A stretch of 64,000 nucleotides of DNA from Artocarpus heterophyllus (GCA_025403435.1 CM046338.1:19815399-19879398), one strand, 5' to 3'. Numbered from the stretch's first letter, positions 35,011 through 48,070 are shown. The notes: generated from the letters alone by a model not told the origin. Made by a program: numbers and translations.

Positions 35011-36744
35011 ATTTTCATAGCACTCTACCTGCAGTGCACCCCACGGGAGCCCCAATGCTATGCAAATTGTAGCCCTCACCTGATGAATGCCGTAGTGCGT
35101 GTTGCAAATTTGCAACAAAAAACCTATCCAAAAAATTTGAAAAAAAAATGCCGAAATTAATTTTTTTGCATGCAATAATCATAATCACACGAAAAATCCT
35201 ACTTTTTCTACTCTAAAATTCCAAAGATAAGGAAAGAAAAGAAAATTCATTTGTGTAAAACAATCCTAATAATCTAACATGATTATCATTCTGAGACCAC
35301 TTGTTAGAAAACTTTAATCTAAACATTCTTAAGTCTATAGAACCCTAGAATAGCAATAATACAGTCCTAGGATCATATCATGCCAGATTACCAAGATATG
35401 TCTTTGAGGAATAAATGCTTGTATCCATGATAGCAACAATCGATTCTTATGCAGAATAACAATGATGATTGATGAACAAATTATTGCCTTCCTCAATCAA
35501 ATCTCCCTAGTTTTTCAATAGGTTCTTTCTCTTTTTGATGAGGAGAGGAGAAAATTATAGAATGATTTGACGTCTTAGAGACTATAACCTATAATGCTTT
35601 TATATACTTGATTACTAAGGTCCTATTAAACCTAATTGGATTAGTATTGGGTATCCACTTATTAAGCTCATACCCAATTAGAAGTCTATAGGTTTTCTTA
35701 ATTAGACCACTTAATAAAAAAGAAATTTACAGATTATGCCATTTTTTAAAACTCTCTTTTTCTATGCCATAAAGAGGTTTTAAAAAATTTGATATGCCAT
35801 AAAAAAATTCAGATGAGTTATTAGTGTCCTAAACGATTTCCTCTCTCTTCTCACTCGCTTTCTCCCATTGCTTGTTTCTCTTTTCGCTCTCTGTTTCTCA
35901 CAGTCTCTCTCCTCCTTATTCTTCGTCTCTGTCCATCCTCTCTTTTTGTCCTCTGAGCGACAATGGCCATCGCCGTCAAAGATGAACCAGTTTCGAAGAT
36001 CGAGAGATCGTGAAGACATGTCGTGAGATCAAGAGTTTGTCCATCGACGATGACGGCGATCTCTAATTGACCTCTGTTCAATCGCAAAGATTAAGGATGA
36101 AGCTCGCCAACTTTATTGACGGGCTTTCAAATTCTATTAAATCATTCAATCATGGCTTCCAAAGTCGATTAGATCTCCGTTCATCCCACTCTTATTCGAC
36201 AATGGCGACGAGATCTGGAGGTTACTGGCATTGATGAGGACCTGTTCCTCTGGGCTCTCCGATCTCTGTTGAGCTCCATTTAATACTGGGTTCGCTATTG
36301 AGTTCTCTATTTAATTTTTTTCCCTTCTGTTTTTTATCTCTATCGACGCTGCACATGCTCCATCGTTGAATCGCGTGTCTCAGCATGGCTTTTGCACGGC
36401 CTCGAGATCTACATCCCTAACAAGTTTGTTCTCTGATGTTTCACAGCAAGTTTGTTCTCTGACCTCGAGACCGCCATCGACTTCTTCGATGGTCACAGCA
36501 AGTTTGTTCTCTGATGTTTCAATGGTTTTCGCTATAATTTCTCTCCACGTAGAGATATTAAGAGACAACAAGTTCTTTCTCAACTAATATTACCATCCTG
36601 TGCATGCTTATTGAACTTCTCACGTGTATGTACAGTATTATATATTCTAGGCTATATATGGAGAGTGAGTGTGTGTTTTCAGTCGATGTTTGAAGAATAT
36701 CAGATATATGCTTGTTATTGTTGCCATTTTCTTTTTTCCTTCCT

Positions 36745-36746
<2 letters not shown>

Positions 36747-36793
<47 letters not shown>
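36747..36793. repeat. (TA)n microsatellite
   Basis: An uninterrupted TA run of about 46 bp inside the MULE. Confidence 0.95.
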
Positions 36794-36802
<9 letters not shown>

Positions 36803-36845
36803 GGTGGTGGAAATGTTTCGACGAGACATATGGGAGGTTTTTGAA

Positions 36846-37112
36846 ATGTCCAACTATGACATGTTGAAATGTCCCAGAAAGTTTTCAAAATATCCTATCG
36901 ATACATGTGAAAATATCCCAACAGGATATGTGAAATTTTTGGTCAAGACATGTTGAAATATCATAGCGGGACTTGTGGGAGGTGGGAAGAAATGTCCCAT
37001 CAGAACATGTAGAAATATCCCAGCAAGACATGTAGAAGGTTTTTAAAATGTCCTATCAAGACATGTGGAAATAGCCTAGAAGGACATGTAGAAATATCTC
37101 ATCAAGACATGT
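36846..37112. repeat. Minisatellite in the MULE
   Basis: About ten imperfect units of roughly 24-29 bp around GACATGTNGAAATATCCCA, with copies varying by substitutions and small gaps. It ends about 90 bp before the right terminus of the MULE. Confidence 0.75.
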
Positions 37113-37297
37113 GGATTAATCCCTTAATCCATTTTGTGTGGCATTTCAAGTTTATGGCATAAATAAAAATTGAGTATAAAAAGTGGCATTTATGTAAATT
37201 CTCTTAATAAAAACCCATCATAATTAAATAGCGTTAATGTAATTATTTTTATATGTTGCCCATAAAATATTGGGAAACAAAATTTCCTAACAGTTTA

Positions 37298-37709
37298 AAG
37301 ATTTCTTTGCTTTATAGTAGTCAAGGATGAAAATGTTTGCCATATTGTCATAATTTCTACGGTAATATTCATATTTTAATGTCTCGACATAGGTATTGGG
37401 GGGAGGATTTTTCTTCAAGAATGTTCGTAAAATATCCATATATAATATCCATAAATATCCATAATATTGCTGAATATTCATGAAAATTCAAGATATTTTT
37501 AGAAATTTCCACAAAATATTTAAAAAAGCCAAAAAAATTTTCTTTTTTGCACAAAAATCAATTTTATAGGACTTTGTTTAATTATTTTTCATGAAAACAT
37601 GACTAATATTTTGAAGCTAAAGATAATAAAAAAGTCATTATTAAGACCTATTTAGTCTTCAAATAATTTTTAGTTTTAAAATGAATAGTTTATGACCCTT
37701 CTATAAAGC
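37298..37709. other. AT-rich spacer between Copia-2 and CACTA-2
   Basis: About 410 bp of AT-rich DNA. No gene or repeat recognised. Confidence 0.4.
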
Positions 37710-37799
37710 CTTCACTACAACAAATTTAAGATTATACGACCCTCATTTAATGACCTTTTTTTCAAAAACCATCGTGTTAAGGGAAAAAACAAGAGGAGT

Positions 37800-37965
37800 T
37801 ATGCCCGAGAAGAGAAAAACCATCATGGTAGAGTGGGTGTCTACCACGACGGTTTTTTTCAAAAATCGTCGTGGTATGACAACTATACCACTTCGGTTTT
37901 TTTAAAAACCATCATGGAAAGCTAGTGCATACCATGATGGTTTTTGGAAAAAACCATAGTGGTAA
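37800..37965. repeat. Left subterminal inverted-repeat array of CACTA-2
   Basis: Pairs such as CCACGACGGTTTTTTT then AAAATCGTCGTGG (37845-37873) and CCATGATGGTTTTT then AAACCATAGTGG (37932-37963). Same type as in CACTA-1. Confidence 0.8.
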
Positions 37966-38523
37966 ATGACTTAAAAGTCCTTTTCTCACCTCGACAATCA
38001 GACACAAATCACAACTTCAACTCTCAAATACAAACACAGACCCCTTCAAAACTATTGCCATCATCCCTCTCTGACTCCATCCTCCTTAATCTCCTTCCTA
38101 ATTATAAGTTTTTATTAGAAATTGATAAATTGGTGTTGATTTTGTTGTTTAATCCATGTTTATTTTATCATGGACAGGTATGATTAATTTGTTTTATAAT
38201 GGGCATGTGTAATTTGTTTTATGATGGGTGAATTTTTTTTATTTAATGAATAGAATATGATGGGTATGTGTAATTTATAAAATTATTTTTACTTGAATTG
38301 CTATTTATTATTAATTGATAAATTGGTGTTGATTTTGTTGTTTAATATGTGTTTATTGTATTGTGGATGGGTATGATTAATTTGTTTTATGATGGGTATG
38401 TGTAATTTGTTTTATGATGGGTGATTTTTTTTGTTTTGTGATTAGAATATGATGGGTATGCGTAACTTTTGAAATTATTTTTAATTGAATTGCTATTTAT
38501 TATTTCAATTTAGGACTTGCAAA

Positions 38524-39112
38524 ATGGATAGGAAATGGATATGTGATTTTCAATTGTCTAGTGAATATGCGATTGGTGTGGAAGAGTTCTTGCATTTTAC
38601 CGCAACTCATGCCAATAGTGATAAAATTCAATGTCCTTATGTTCAATGTGGAAACCATAGATTGCATCCAATTCTAGTTGTTAGAGGACATTTATTTCAA
38701 AATAGAATTATAAGTAGTTGTCAAACGTGGCATTTTCACAGCGAGTCTAAGTTCAATCCAACTTTAGTAAGTAAAGAAAAGAAAGATATTATGGAGGATA
38801 ATATGTATGATCATGACAATATGGTTGACATGGTCAATGATTTGGAAGAATACTTTTTATACTGTCTGGATTTATTTGAGACAATGATGAATGATGCCAA
38901 GACACCCATATATGAGGGGTGTACCAATTTCACCAATTGTCCACTTTAGTTGGATTATGGCATTTGAAAGTGTCGGGTGGGTGGTCAAATTCTAGTTTCA
39001 TAAAGCTTTTAGAATTTCTAAGAAGGCTTTTACCTGAGAATAATAAATTACCAACTAGTATGTATGAAGCTAAGAAGACTTTGAGCACATTGTGAATGAA
39101 GTATGAGAAAAT
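38524..39112 (+). pseudogene. CACTA-2 transposase N-terminal fragment
   Basis: A Transpos_assoc-like N-terminus of an En/Spm transposase, in better condition than its CACTA-1 counterpart. It starts MDRKWICDFQLSSEY after an acceptor-like TTTAG, with PYVQCGNHRLHP and TWHFHSESKFNP. The frame is open for 141 codons to 38949. After one frameshift the next segment reads GGWSNSSFIKLLEFLRRLLPENN and YEAKKTLSTL to about 39112. There the similarity to CACTA-1 (which goes on to the Transposase_21 part) stops abruptly, marking a deletion junction. It cannot encode an active transposase. Confidence 0.8.
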
Positions 39113-41007
39113 TTTTGGAGCAACTAAACTTTTGATGTAAGGCTGCAAGAAAGAAAATAACAAAACAAAGTTGATATGGAAAGGAAAAAAAATCAGACAT
39201 AGGTATATAGAGATTGAAGCAAAATAGACAAATAGACTGTAACAACTCTCCCTACGTGGCTGTTACTTAACTTAAACATGACCATAAATTTAAACTTACT
39301 TAAGAATAAAGTAGAGAAATTATGGAATAATTTTTAATTTTTTTTTAAATGGATTTTTGCTGTGGAATCCTTAACATAAAACCTTAGAGGAAGTAGTAAC
39401 TATTTTTCGAATCTTAATAACAAACGAATTCTTAATGACAAAGAATTCTCAACACATAACCTTAAAAGACATAATAATCATTTCTCAAAACTTCATTGCG
39501 TAAACCTAACATAATATATAAAATTCTCAAACGTGATAATAACGCAATAATAAGCATTACGTTTTAACATAGTTATAATTTCTAAAAGCATGATCCTTTA
39601 CATAATTCATAACATTAATTTCTTGAAACATAACCATAGAAATTTTCTTGAACTTTTATTTTTAAACATAAGAATAATTATTTAGCAATTATTACTTTAA
39701 AGGCATTTCTCAATTTAGAAAAACTATTTTCAAAACAATTTTAAATTAAATATTAAATTAAAATCCCATTTAAATGCCCTTTAAAACTTTCTTAACAATT
39801 ATTTATATATTTTACTTATAATTTTAACATCTTAAAAATAACATAGTGTTCTCTTAAAAGTCAACCTTTTTAAACTAAACAAAACATAATTTCTTACAAC
39901 TTAAACTTTTAAGCTTAAGATAGTAATTTCTTAAAGCTTTTCTTTTAAACTTTCATAATAACTTCATAAAAACATATTCATAAAATTCATTTCTTAACTT
40001 AATGTAAAACTCTAATAATCCTTTGCAATTCCAAATAAGCTTATAATTTTCTTTCTTACAAATTTCGTGCATTTGTTGCATTGTCTATTGCAACATTTTT
40101 TTAAAAAAAAAACTTTAAAATCCTTTGGACCAAGGTTGTGTAATCACGATCTTGGTTTTTAAAACATAATTACATAAATTATTTACTTATTCATATCCAC
40201 ATAATTTTCGTAAGGTGTAAATATACGAAATTTTGTAAAATAAAACATGCATAAATTCATAAAATAATAATACGGAAATATTACATTGCGTGAACGGTAT
40301 CCATTCCCATCTTCACCATTCATCTGCCGCTCACCACTGCCCATCAAGTGCCGCTGATAGGTTTTTCTTACCTACAACATGAACATACTTAAATGAGCTT
40401 TCGCTCAGTAAGTAGGAAATTAGTGTCGCAAAACATAATTGAAAATCATTTTAATAAAAATATGCATGAGCATTTTATGCTTGCTTATCAACTTGATTTA
40501 TACTTAATTATTTAAGCTATATCTTATCTTCTTACTTTGGGTCTGAATGATCGTACCAGTTGCACGCGAGTCTTGGGAAGTTAGGGGTTCGCGAGGTCCC
40601 CACGACACCAAGATCATTCATTTCTTTAACATGGAGCCTCCCTGTGTAACGCCCCTTAGCTTAGACATCACAGATATCGTTACATTCATACATTCATACT
40701 TATTAAACCTTAAACATAAACGTAATTACATAGCTTATACGATGTTTTCAAATATAAACGTAGTTAAACATGCATAACCAAGATCCATTCATACATCTAA
40801 TTTTTTTTATAACTTATCATTGTTTAAAATAATATTGTTTAACTTACTCCATATCATAATTTATTCAATTATACTTTACATTACTCATGAACTTATTTAA
40901 TAATATAGGTATAACAAGTTGAAAAAAAAAATCAGGACTTATCAAACATCACATCAAATCTCCTTAATCCACACATCATATAAAAGTCATTTACTCCCAC
41001 AGTTCTG

Positions 41008-41182
41008 CAGGCCGAACATGATCGGCAGGCCGGAGTTCCCTCAACCGGCAGGCCGGAGTTCCCTCAACAATTCAGACCTAAAAACTCATCAACGTTCAGC
41101 AGGCCGAAAACATGATCGGCAGGCCAAAGTTTCAGACTTCAGCAGGCCGACCAAGAATGTTCGGCAGGCCGACCGAGCCAAA
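41008..41182. repeat. GGCAGGCC motif array
   Basis: Seven to eight copies of GCAGGCCGA/GCAGGCCGG/GCAGGCCAA, several preceded by TCG (near-palindromic TCGGCAGGCCGA), at about 15-40 bp spacing. The plus-strand sense is the same as in the LARD LTRs. Confidence 0.75.
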
Positions 41183-43274
41183 ATCTTTGAGAAAAACTTA
41201 ATTTAAAAAAAAAACAACTTTTCATAAAATGTTGTGGAAGATCATAATTCATTAAAAATGATAAAATAACTTATAAAACCATAGTATAAGTATTCTTAAA
41301 ACTTAACATAAAAATATGTTCAAAATATATAACTTGATTAAAACATAAAAACGTTCTTCTTGGCGTGCTTCCGGTTACAATTCATCGTGCATAGTGCTCA
41401 CACGCCTCTCCATATGTCCTCCACCTAATCCATGATTTTCTTACCTTTATCTGCAACATGACATAAAACATGATTAAGCTATGCTTAGTAAGTACATATA
41501 ATTCTCACAATTTAAAATATTTCATAAACATCATCATCATCATTGTCATCATATCATAAAAGTGCCTTAAGCACAATTTCATAGAACATATCTTTCATTG
41601 CGTTCATCATTTTAAAAAAAACTTATTCCATTTTATCTTAAGGGCCCAAGTGTTACACCATAAATATCATCATAGGCGCGCCGTCGTGAGAGGAGAAGGG
41701 TAGCTAATCCAAAACCAAACATGACATCATAACATTGGTGTGCAACACTTATTAGGTGATACATATATACATAATTTTCATACTTTGAAACATGCCAAAA
41801 TCATCATGCACAACTTGAAATCATGAAAATATTTCATAGAAATTCTTAAGGAAAATATCCATAAAATCATCATGAATATAATTATGAACATAACATCAAA
41901 TCTTGTAAAAAAACGTGTCATGTTGCAGGTGAGAATGTACTTACTTTAACGCTAGCTTACTTAACCTTAAAATGATTTGGTGACGACGTCGCGGTCTCAA
42001 AGTGCCCATTCCTTTGTGTGTTCATGCCATTTTTCCATTTAAAACACAATAAAATCAATACTTAACATCATAGCGTAAATCATCCATTCATATAACATTC
42101 ACATATACATACATTTATCTCATATTACAAACATAATTCATAACCATAAACATTGTCATCACATAAACATGTTATTATGATTTTTCTTAAATTATAAAAA
42201 TTACCTTAAGCGTATAAAAACAAACCATACATTTTAAACATATTTATCTTTTAAATAAAACATTTTCGAACAAATACATATATTTTAATTTAAAACTCCA
42301 TACAATCATCATATTATCATGCATAAAATTATTTTATTATCATAAAATCATTTAAACATAAATAACAATTCATAAACAAAATCCAGAAATAACATTGTTA
42401 AAATAGTTTTCTTAAAAATAACATAAAATGCCTTCATCATATATCATACATGCACATTCTTGACAACTTTCATGAAAAACATCATATTTACCCCTTGAAT
42501 ATCATTACCTTTTTCATACATCAAGATTAAACAGTAATATTTACTGTGAGGGGTAGAAGATAGAAAATTCTTATTTTATCATAAAAACGTTGAAACAACT
42601 TGAAACTTACGAAAACATTTCATAATACATAGATGCATATCATATTAAAAATTCAACAAAAATACAATACCTTAAGAAGAATATTGTAGATGGATTGAGG
42701 AAGAGAATTCTTTTAAAAACACAAGAAAAACTAAATTCTTACCTTGAAATTTTTTCTCAAAATCCTTGATTTTAACCGAGGAAATATGACTTTTCTTTCA
42801 ATTTTCTTGCAGAAAATTTTTGAGAGAGAAGGAAGTGAAATGCGTGGAGAAGAGAAGAGGAAGAGAGAATGAAAGAACGTCTCAGAAATGAATGAGAGAG
42901 GAGTGAGAAGTTGAGAGAAAAAAATCTGAGGAAAGAAAACGTTAAAATTTTTTTAACGTAACAATCATAATGAAATTCATTGCCCTTCATTAAGTCCCTC
43001 CATTAAGTCAGAATTTCTGACTGTTAGGGGCAATTGGCGTGAAGGAGAGAAAGAAGAAAAAGAAAAGTCAAAACTCTCACTCATCACTTACCATGTTTTG
43101 CCCTATTTAAATGGGAAACCATTTAAATTAACACAAATCAATGCAACGTCAAACCCCTTATTTCCTTAACTGATAAAATCATTCCATTATTATGTCAATT
43201 AATCACATTAAATCATCTAATTAATGTAATTAACTCAGCCATAATTTTGGAGAGATTTCTGCTGACTGCTCGTC

Positions 43275-43385
43275 CACCATGTTCGGCCTGCCGATTTTCC
43301 CCTTTGGCCTGCCGGTTCCACCAAGTTTGGCCTGCCGATGGGTTTCTTCGGCCTGTCGATCTTAAAAGTTTGGCCTGTCGAACTG
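43275..43385. repeat. GGCCTGCCGA motif array (opposite sense)
   Basis: Five to six copies of CGGCCTGCCG/TGGCCTGCCG/CGGCCTGTCGA at about 20-bp spacing, the complement-like sense of the array at 41.0 kb within the same insertion. Confidence 0.75.
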
Positions 43386-46300
43386 TCCATAAATGCCATA
43401 CATTAGAACATTTATACATCATTGCATCATAATTAAACATACATTAAAATAATCATGAACACTTGAGCACAACGATTCCATGCGGTCGTCACCTGTCGTA
43501 AAACTTGACATAAAAGTTAGTAACATTAACATCATATATCATTACATATATCATAAAATATCATGAACGTCGTTACTAACTTAACGTAATTCATTACATA
43601 AAATAGGCTGGTGTTACACCCCGTGGGTCGGGAGGTTGGTACGACACCCTTAACTTGTCTCATAAGTTTCACTTGTCTTATTGTGTGTATGCAGTATGAC
43701 TTATCACTACATGACATCACAATTTCGTAATTCATGAATCGTAAATCATAAACATACTTGACTTGAAGGTTATTAAACAATATAATTTAAATATTGCATA
43801 CATCACACATGAATCATATCATCATCATCATAGCATTTTACATCATGTCATAACATAATATATCGCATCATAACATATAATAGTGTCACAAATCGCTGAT
43901 CATGCATTTTCATAAATTTTATGAAAATATTTAAAATTAATTTATTTTTAAAACTATTCATACTGTAGGTGAGATTCCTATTTACTTGGACTTCGAGCTA
44001 AGCAGGTCCAATTGTATCTTGCTATGTCCACAGTCTACGCAGCATCCTCAGCAGTGCTCCTCGAGCAACTGTGGATGACTAGGAATGATCCATGGAGACT
44101 TATTATTGCTGAAAACATCATTCTGGATTCCATTACTTTAGTCTGAGTCGCCTTGATCTGCGTGCAGTCTATATCAGATGATTTTCATCAGAGTGGAATT
44201 AGCTCGAACGGATATCACCATCACATTCAGAGTGTCGAAACGAGTCAGGGGGGGGTCTCAAATCATCGATTGGAGGTCCGGATCACAAAACCCAAAGTGG
44301 CCGTTGACCGTCGTTGACCGACTGTCAATTGGCTCCGTTGGTGGCTGAGCTTGGGCCTACCCCCCCTAGTTTGACCCTTCTGAGTTGATTGGTGTGATCA
44401 ATTTTTGCTAATTTTGCCTCCATCTGCATAGGTCGAAGACGGGTTGCTCGGCCAAAACCAGTGGCTCCAATCTTGGTTTCTCGGCGGTGGTTCGACCAAA
44501 TTGGCTTTGGGGTTTTGTTCCCCATGGCTTTTGGAGTATGTTGGTGGTAGTGGTGCACCACACCATTGCGTAGGATGGTGGCCCAAAGCTTCTCGCAGTG
44601 GCGCACAACCATGGAGACCGATCATGGTCCTCCGGCGGAGTTTCCATGAAATTGATTAGGGGATTAGTCTCTTCGTGATTCTTTGAGTCTTTTCCCCCAA
44701 TCAATTTGGGACAATGGGATCGAGAATAGCGGCGATGGCAGATTTTGCAGTGGTGGACGATGATGGACTCCAAACTTTGATGAGAGTTAGTTGGGTCATG
44801 AAATTGGACGGGGGAAAATCTTCCTCGTCTCCCTCTGACCATAAATGAGTCACCAATTTGACTCAATGATGGTGGAACAACCAAAGTTGTGGTTTCACAG
44901 TGGTAGCTATGGAACTCCGGCGTGCGGCCAAGCAAGGGTGCAATTCAGGGCGGCATTTTCAACACCATGGAGTTCTGAATCGAATGATGTGGGCGGTGTG
45001 CTTCACCATCACCGGCAGCGACGAAATCGTGAGGTGGCACGGCGGCAAAAATCAGGTAGCTCCAACGAGGCTTCTTCGGCCAAAATCGAGGGGCATCACC
45101 TACCACATTTTGTTCTACTCATTGAGCTAAGTCTATGGACACCAAGATCGTGTCGATCGGTGCTCGGACGGCGAAGAAATCACGTCAAAAAAGTACTGTG
45201 TTTCTACGGCTTCAACCGGCACATGTGGCCTCCTCTGACAATGTTTTGGATGACACAGCACACCGTTGGACTCAACTCGATGAAAGCTTTCCATTGGTGT
45301 GGGAGGTGTCGAAAATGGAGGATGGATTCTTAGACTAAGTTTGAGGAGAAAGAGTAGAGAGAGAAAGTAGAGAGAGTGTGGGAAATGGGCTGATCTGATT
45401 GGCCTTTTTTTTTTGTAGTCCACATATTTATAGACAACTTTGTATCTACACAATCTAAACTGTGTCGTGTCAGGCAAATCAAATTTGATCCGTAACTTTA
45501 AATTTCTGTAAACATAATTGTACTTTTAAAAACTGCAATATATTTGCACTCTAAAGATAATCACATAAATTTCTAATTATCTTATTGTTTTATTGCATTA
45601 CTAAATTATTCATATTGACATAAAAATCATTTTCATAAATCTATCCATACTACATGGATTTTGTGATTAACTTTTAAAACAGTAAACTTTGATACATTTG
45701 TCTTCAAAACCGATGATTAACTATTTTCACAACTGTATACATATATATCTGTATATATGTATATGAGTACTAAAAAAAATATTATGTGTTTAAAACTTTG
45801 CTCAATATAATTATTAATTATTATTATTTATTTATTTATATTTTTTAAAAAACTTTAAATTTTAAAACATATACTTTTCATTAAAATTTTCATATTGTAA
45901 ACTTCAAATTTCATTATAAAAACAATAGTTGTAATTTTATAAAAGTCTTGTAAATTAAATTGACTTTTAGATAGTCAATTTAATTTAAAATCTCAAACTT
46001 TGCACAATCTCATGCTTTACAGATATAACCCAATCTATTTCTAGTAAAGAGCTATTTATGGGTCCACATCTTAGCAATAGATCAACATTTGTGGACCCCA
46101 TCAACGCCTTTCTTCTTCTTTACTATTACTATGACAACTGCTATTATTATTATTGTCATTACAACAATAATAATAAACTTTGTGTAATTATTAATGTGTA
46201 CAATAATTAACTATACACATTCAAAATATTGAAATTCTCGAACTTCCAATGATCCTTATAACTTACTTGAAATTCTTATCTTTATGATCTTCTTAAATTT

Positions 46301-46797
46301 CGAGATCGATTATAGTAAAAATGTTATAAATCTTGCACACTTAAACATGGTGTTCATCATTTTCTAAATTATGGTATAGAGCACATGATCACCATTAATC
46401 TGGGTTTCTTTTACTGAACAGATATCATATAGGAATTTTTCACATAGTCACAGTAAGTTGGAAATCCCACTTTTTGCTAAATAACATCATCTCTTGGCTC
46501 ATGCATGAAATTAATAAATCATAAACTCTTGGTTTAACACATTAAATAATTATTTTTAATTATTTTAATGTACTATCATAACATTAAATTGTTACATGTT
46601 TCATAAATAAAGCACATAAATTCGTGCATTCATAACATTATTCATTTCTAAGGTCTTATAGCTATTAAGACCTTCAAATTTACGTATTAATAAACTCAAA
46701 TCTTGTACTTTCCTAAGTGCTTAGCTGAGTAATGATCGAAAAATCCTCAATTAATCATACTTATTAATTTCTGGATTTTTCTGGTCATTACATAGAC

Positions 46798-47215
46798 AAA
46801 GATAGCAGGAAGAGAAAACAAACAAAGAAATAGAGAGAGTTTCACCGAAATAAATAAAGAGAGAGAAAAAGACATTTGGTATGAGCACACTAGAGAAAGG
46901 AATTGAAAGAGTTCTTTTCATTAAAAGAGAAACTTCAAAAAGAGACAAAGAGAATTGCACATTACGTCACATTAAGGCTCATATGATTAAATATAGAGTA
47001 TTGAAGTTGGTAAGTAAGTTAGATTATTTTCCAATATAAATTATTTGCTTTTTGCTTTTGTAAATTTTTTACAACTATCCATAATATATTTAGCTATTGA
47101 TCTGTAAAGAAACCCATATTATTGATGAGTCTCATATCTTCTTAAGTAGTTTATTATTAGATTTCCTTTGCAATATATGATGTTGTGATTTTGATGGTCA
47201 TTAGAATAGGTAAAA
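46798..47215 (+). other. CACTA-2 DNA between the LTR insertion and its second gene
   Basis: AG-rich at 46800-46950, then AT-rich leader-like DNA. No gene. It lacks the internal subterminal array that CACTA-1 has at the matching place. Confidence 0.4.
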
Positions 47216-48070
47216 TGTCTCAAGAGATTGATAGTGACCACTATGAGGAGGAGTTTGAAGAGTGTACTCCATCTTCCTCTCAATATAGCAAGGGAAAACA
47301 AGGTAGTAAGTCATGAAGGTGCATCGAATTCGATCCCAGAGTAGATTTTGAGCAAAGTGCTACTTTGATGAAAAAAATTCATCGGCTGAAGAAGAAAGGT
47401 TTAAGAATAGAAGTGATGTTTGATTCAAAAGGCCAACCAAAAGGTGCATTCGGCATTAAATTAAGCAATTGGATTGGAGTCCTTTGTTGAGAACACGTTC
47501 CTATATGGATTAAAGATTAGAGGTCTAAGGATTTGGACCAGGTAAAAGATGTGATTTGGAGAGAGATTCATGAAGTTTTCATAGCCAAAGGGTGGTATAG
47601 GAAAAAGGCTTTGAAGGTTTGTGATGAATTAGCAAAGGGGTTTAGATCTGATCTCTCCGTTACTTTTGTACAGCCATACCTTTCCATTCCAAAAGACGAT
47701 GAAAATGTATAAAAGCGGCCTCCTATGATAGTACACTACTACTCCTCTATAAACAATGATGATTGGGAAGTTTCTATGAAGTGTCAACATTCAGTCGAAT
47801 TCTAACTGCTATCAGCTAACGCAATAAAAATAAGAGCGAAAAATGAATATTGTTCTATGGTTGGTCAAGTCGGATATAGAAAGCACGAGCAATCATTAGT
47901 ACGTTAATATCTTGCTCGTATTACATATATCAATTATTTAATCATTAATATGTTACTAACATAGCATGATACAGTTAGTTAAGATGGGCGTGCTACTAAC
48001 ACGGGAGGAGTTGTGGGTAAAATCACATCAAGACCCCGATAGACAGTTTAAAAATCCAAGACTAGCAAAA
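47216..48070 (+). pseudogene. CACTA-2 Transposase_24-like gene remnant
   Basis: Opens MSQEIDSDHYEEEFEEC, parallel to the start at 23777 in CACTA-1. It continues over changing frames with WREIHEVFIAKGWYRKKA (47560-47610), a DWEVSMKCQH segment (47761-47795) and, after an intron-like stretch, a SHQDPDRQF segment (48028-48055). Stops and frameshifts break it. Similarity to the CACTA-1 copy runs through the likely intron as well. Confidence 0.72.

Larger units (their letters stand above)
35721..37202. mobile_element. Non-autonomous Mutator-like element (MULE)
   Basis: A 1482-bp insertion in the Copia-2 LTR with an 11-bp TSD. MULEs typically give 8-11 bp. The ends are inverted repeats: AGAAATTTACAGATTATGCC on the left and the complement AGAATTTACATAAATGCC on the right. 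No transposase is present. The interior has a CT-rich leader-like block (35830-35945), a block with coding-like composition but no open frame (35960-36290), three copies of AGCAAGTTTGTTCTCTGA (about 36418-36520), a (TA)n run and a minisatellite. The coding-like block could be captured host sequence, but I cannot name a donor gene. Confidence 0.8.
31580..37292 (-). mobile_element. Copia-2: Ty1-copia retrotransposon, minus strand, internally deleted
   Basis: Flanked by the 5-bp TSD GTTTA (31575-31579 and 37293-37297). Both LTRs start TGTTAGAAA on the plus strand; the left ends TTTCCCGCA and the right TTTCCTAACA. On the minus strand a primer-binding site of the Met type (TGGTCTCAGAATG, about 35288-35300) follows the right-hand LTR, and a purine-rich CCAAGTGGACGAT (32080-32092) precedes the left-hand LTR. 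The 3.2-kb interior has decayed gag-end, protease, integrase, and the end of reverse transcriptase with RNase H. Most of gag and the catalytic half of the reverse transcriptase are missing. The right LTR is interrupted by a Mutator-like element. Confidence 0.9.
35302..37292 (-). repeat. Copia-2 5' LTR (right), interrupted
   Basis: LTR parts are 35302-35720 and 37203-37292. The 11-bp string CTTAATAAAAA at 35710-35720 is repeated at 37203-37213 and frames the inserted Mutator-like element. Confidence 0.88.
39238..46792 (-). mobile_element. LTR-retrotransposon-derived insertion in CACTA-2 (gypsy-type ends)
   Basis: A 7555-bp segment flanked by the TSD TAGAC (39233-39237 and 46793-46797). On the minus strand it starts TGTAATGACCAGAAAAATCC, the opening style of plant gypsy LTRs, and ends GAGTTGTTACA. 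I found no direct repeat pairing its two ends, no primer-binding site and no gag-pol, so it may be a long solo LTR, a nest of solo LTRs, or a heavily deleted element. Minus-strand blocks resemble the LARD LTR: a leader with AAATCAAGGATTTT and donor-like CAAGGTAAGA (about 42770-42735), GGCAGGCC-type arrays (43.3 and 41.1 kb) and CTACTTACTGAGC near 40410. The GC-richer part 44.2-45.35 kb has no recognisable protein despite some open frames. Confidence 0.6.

Noticed and set aside
43612..43620. LTR border at GTGTTACACC
   Set aside because: The same string occurs near 41650 within a shared motif block and no matching 5-bp TSD was found, so it is likely internal.
44408..44935. 175-codon open frame on the minus strand in the GC-richer block
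   Set aside because: Overlaps other open frames on both strands, shows no domain and has the composition of LTR leader DNA; the GC content alone explains the lack of stops.
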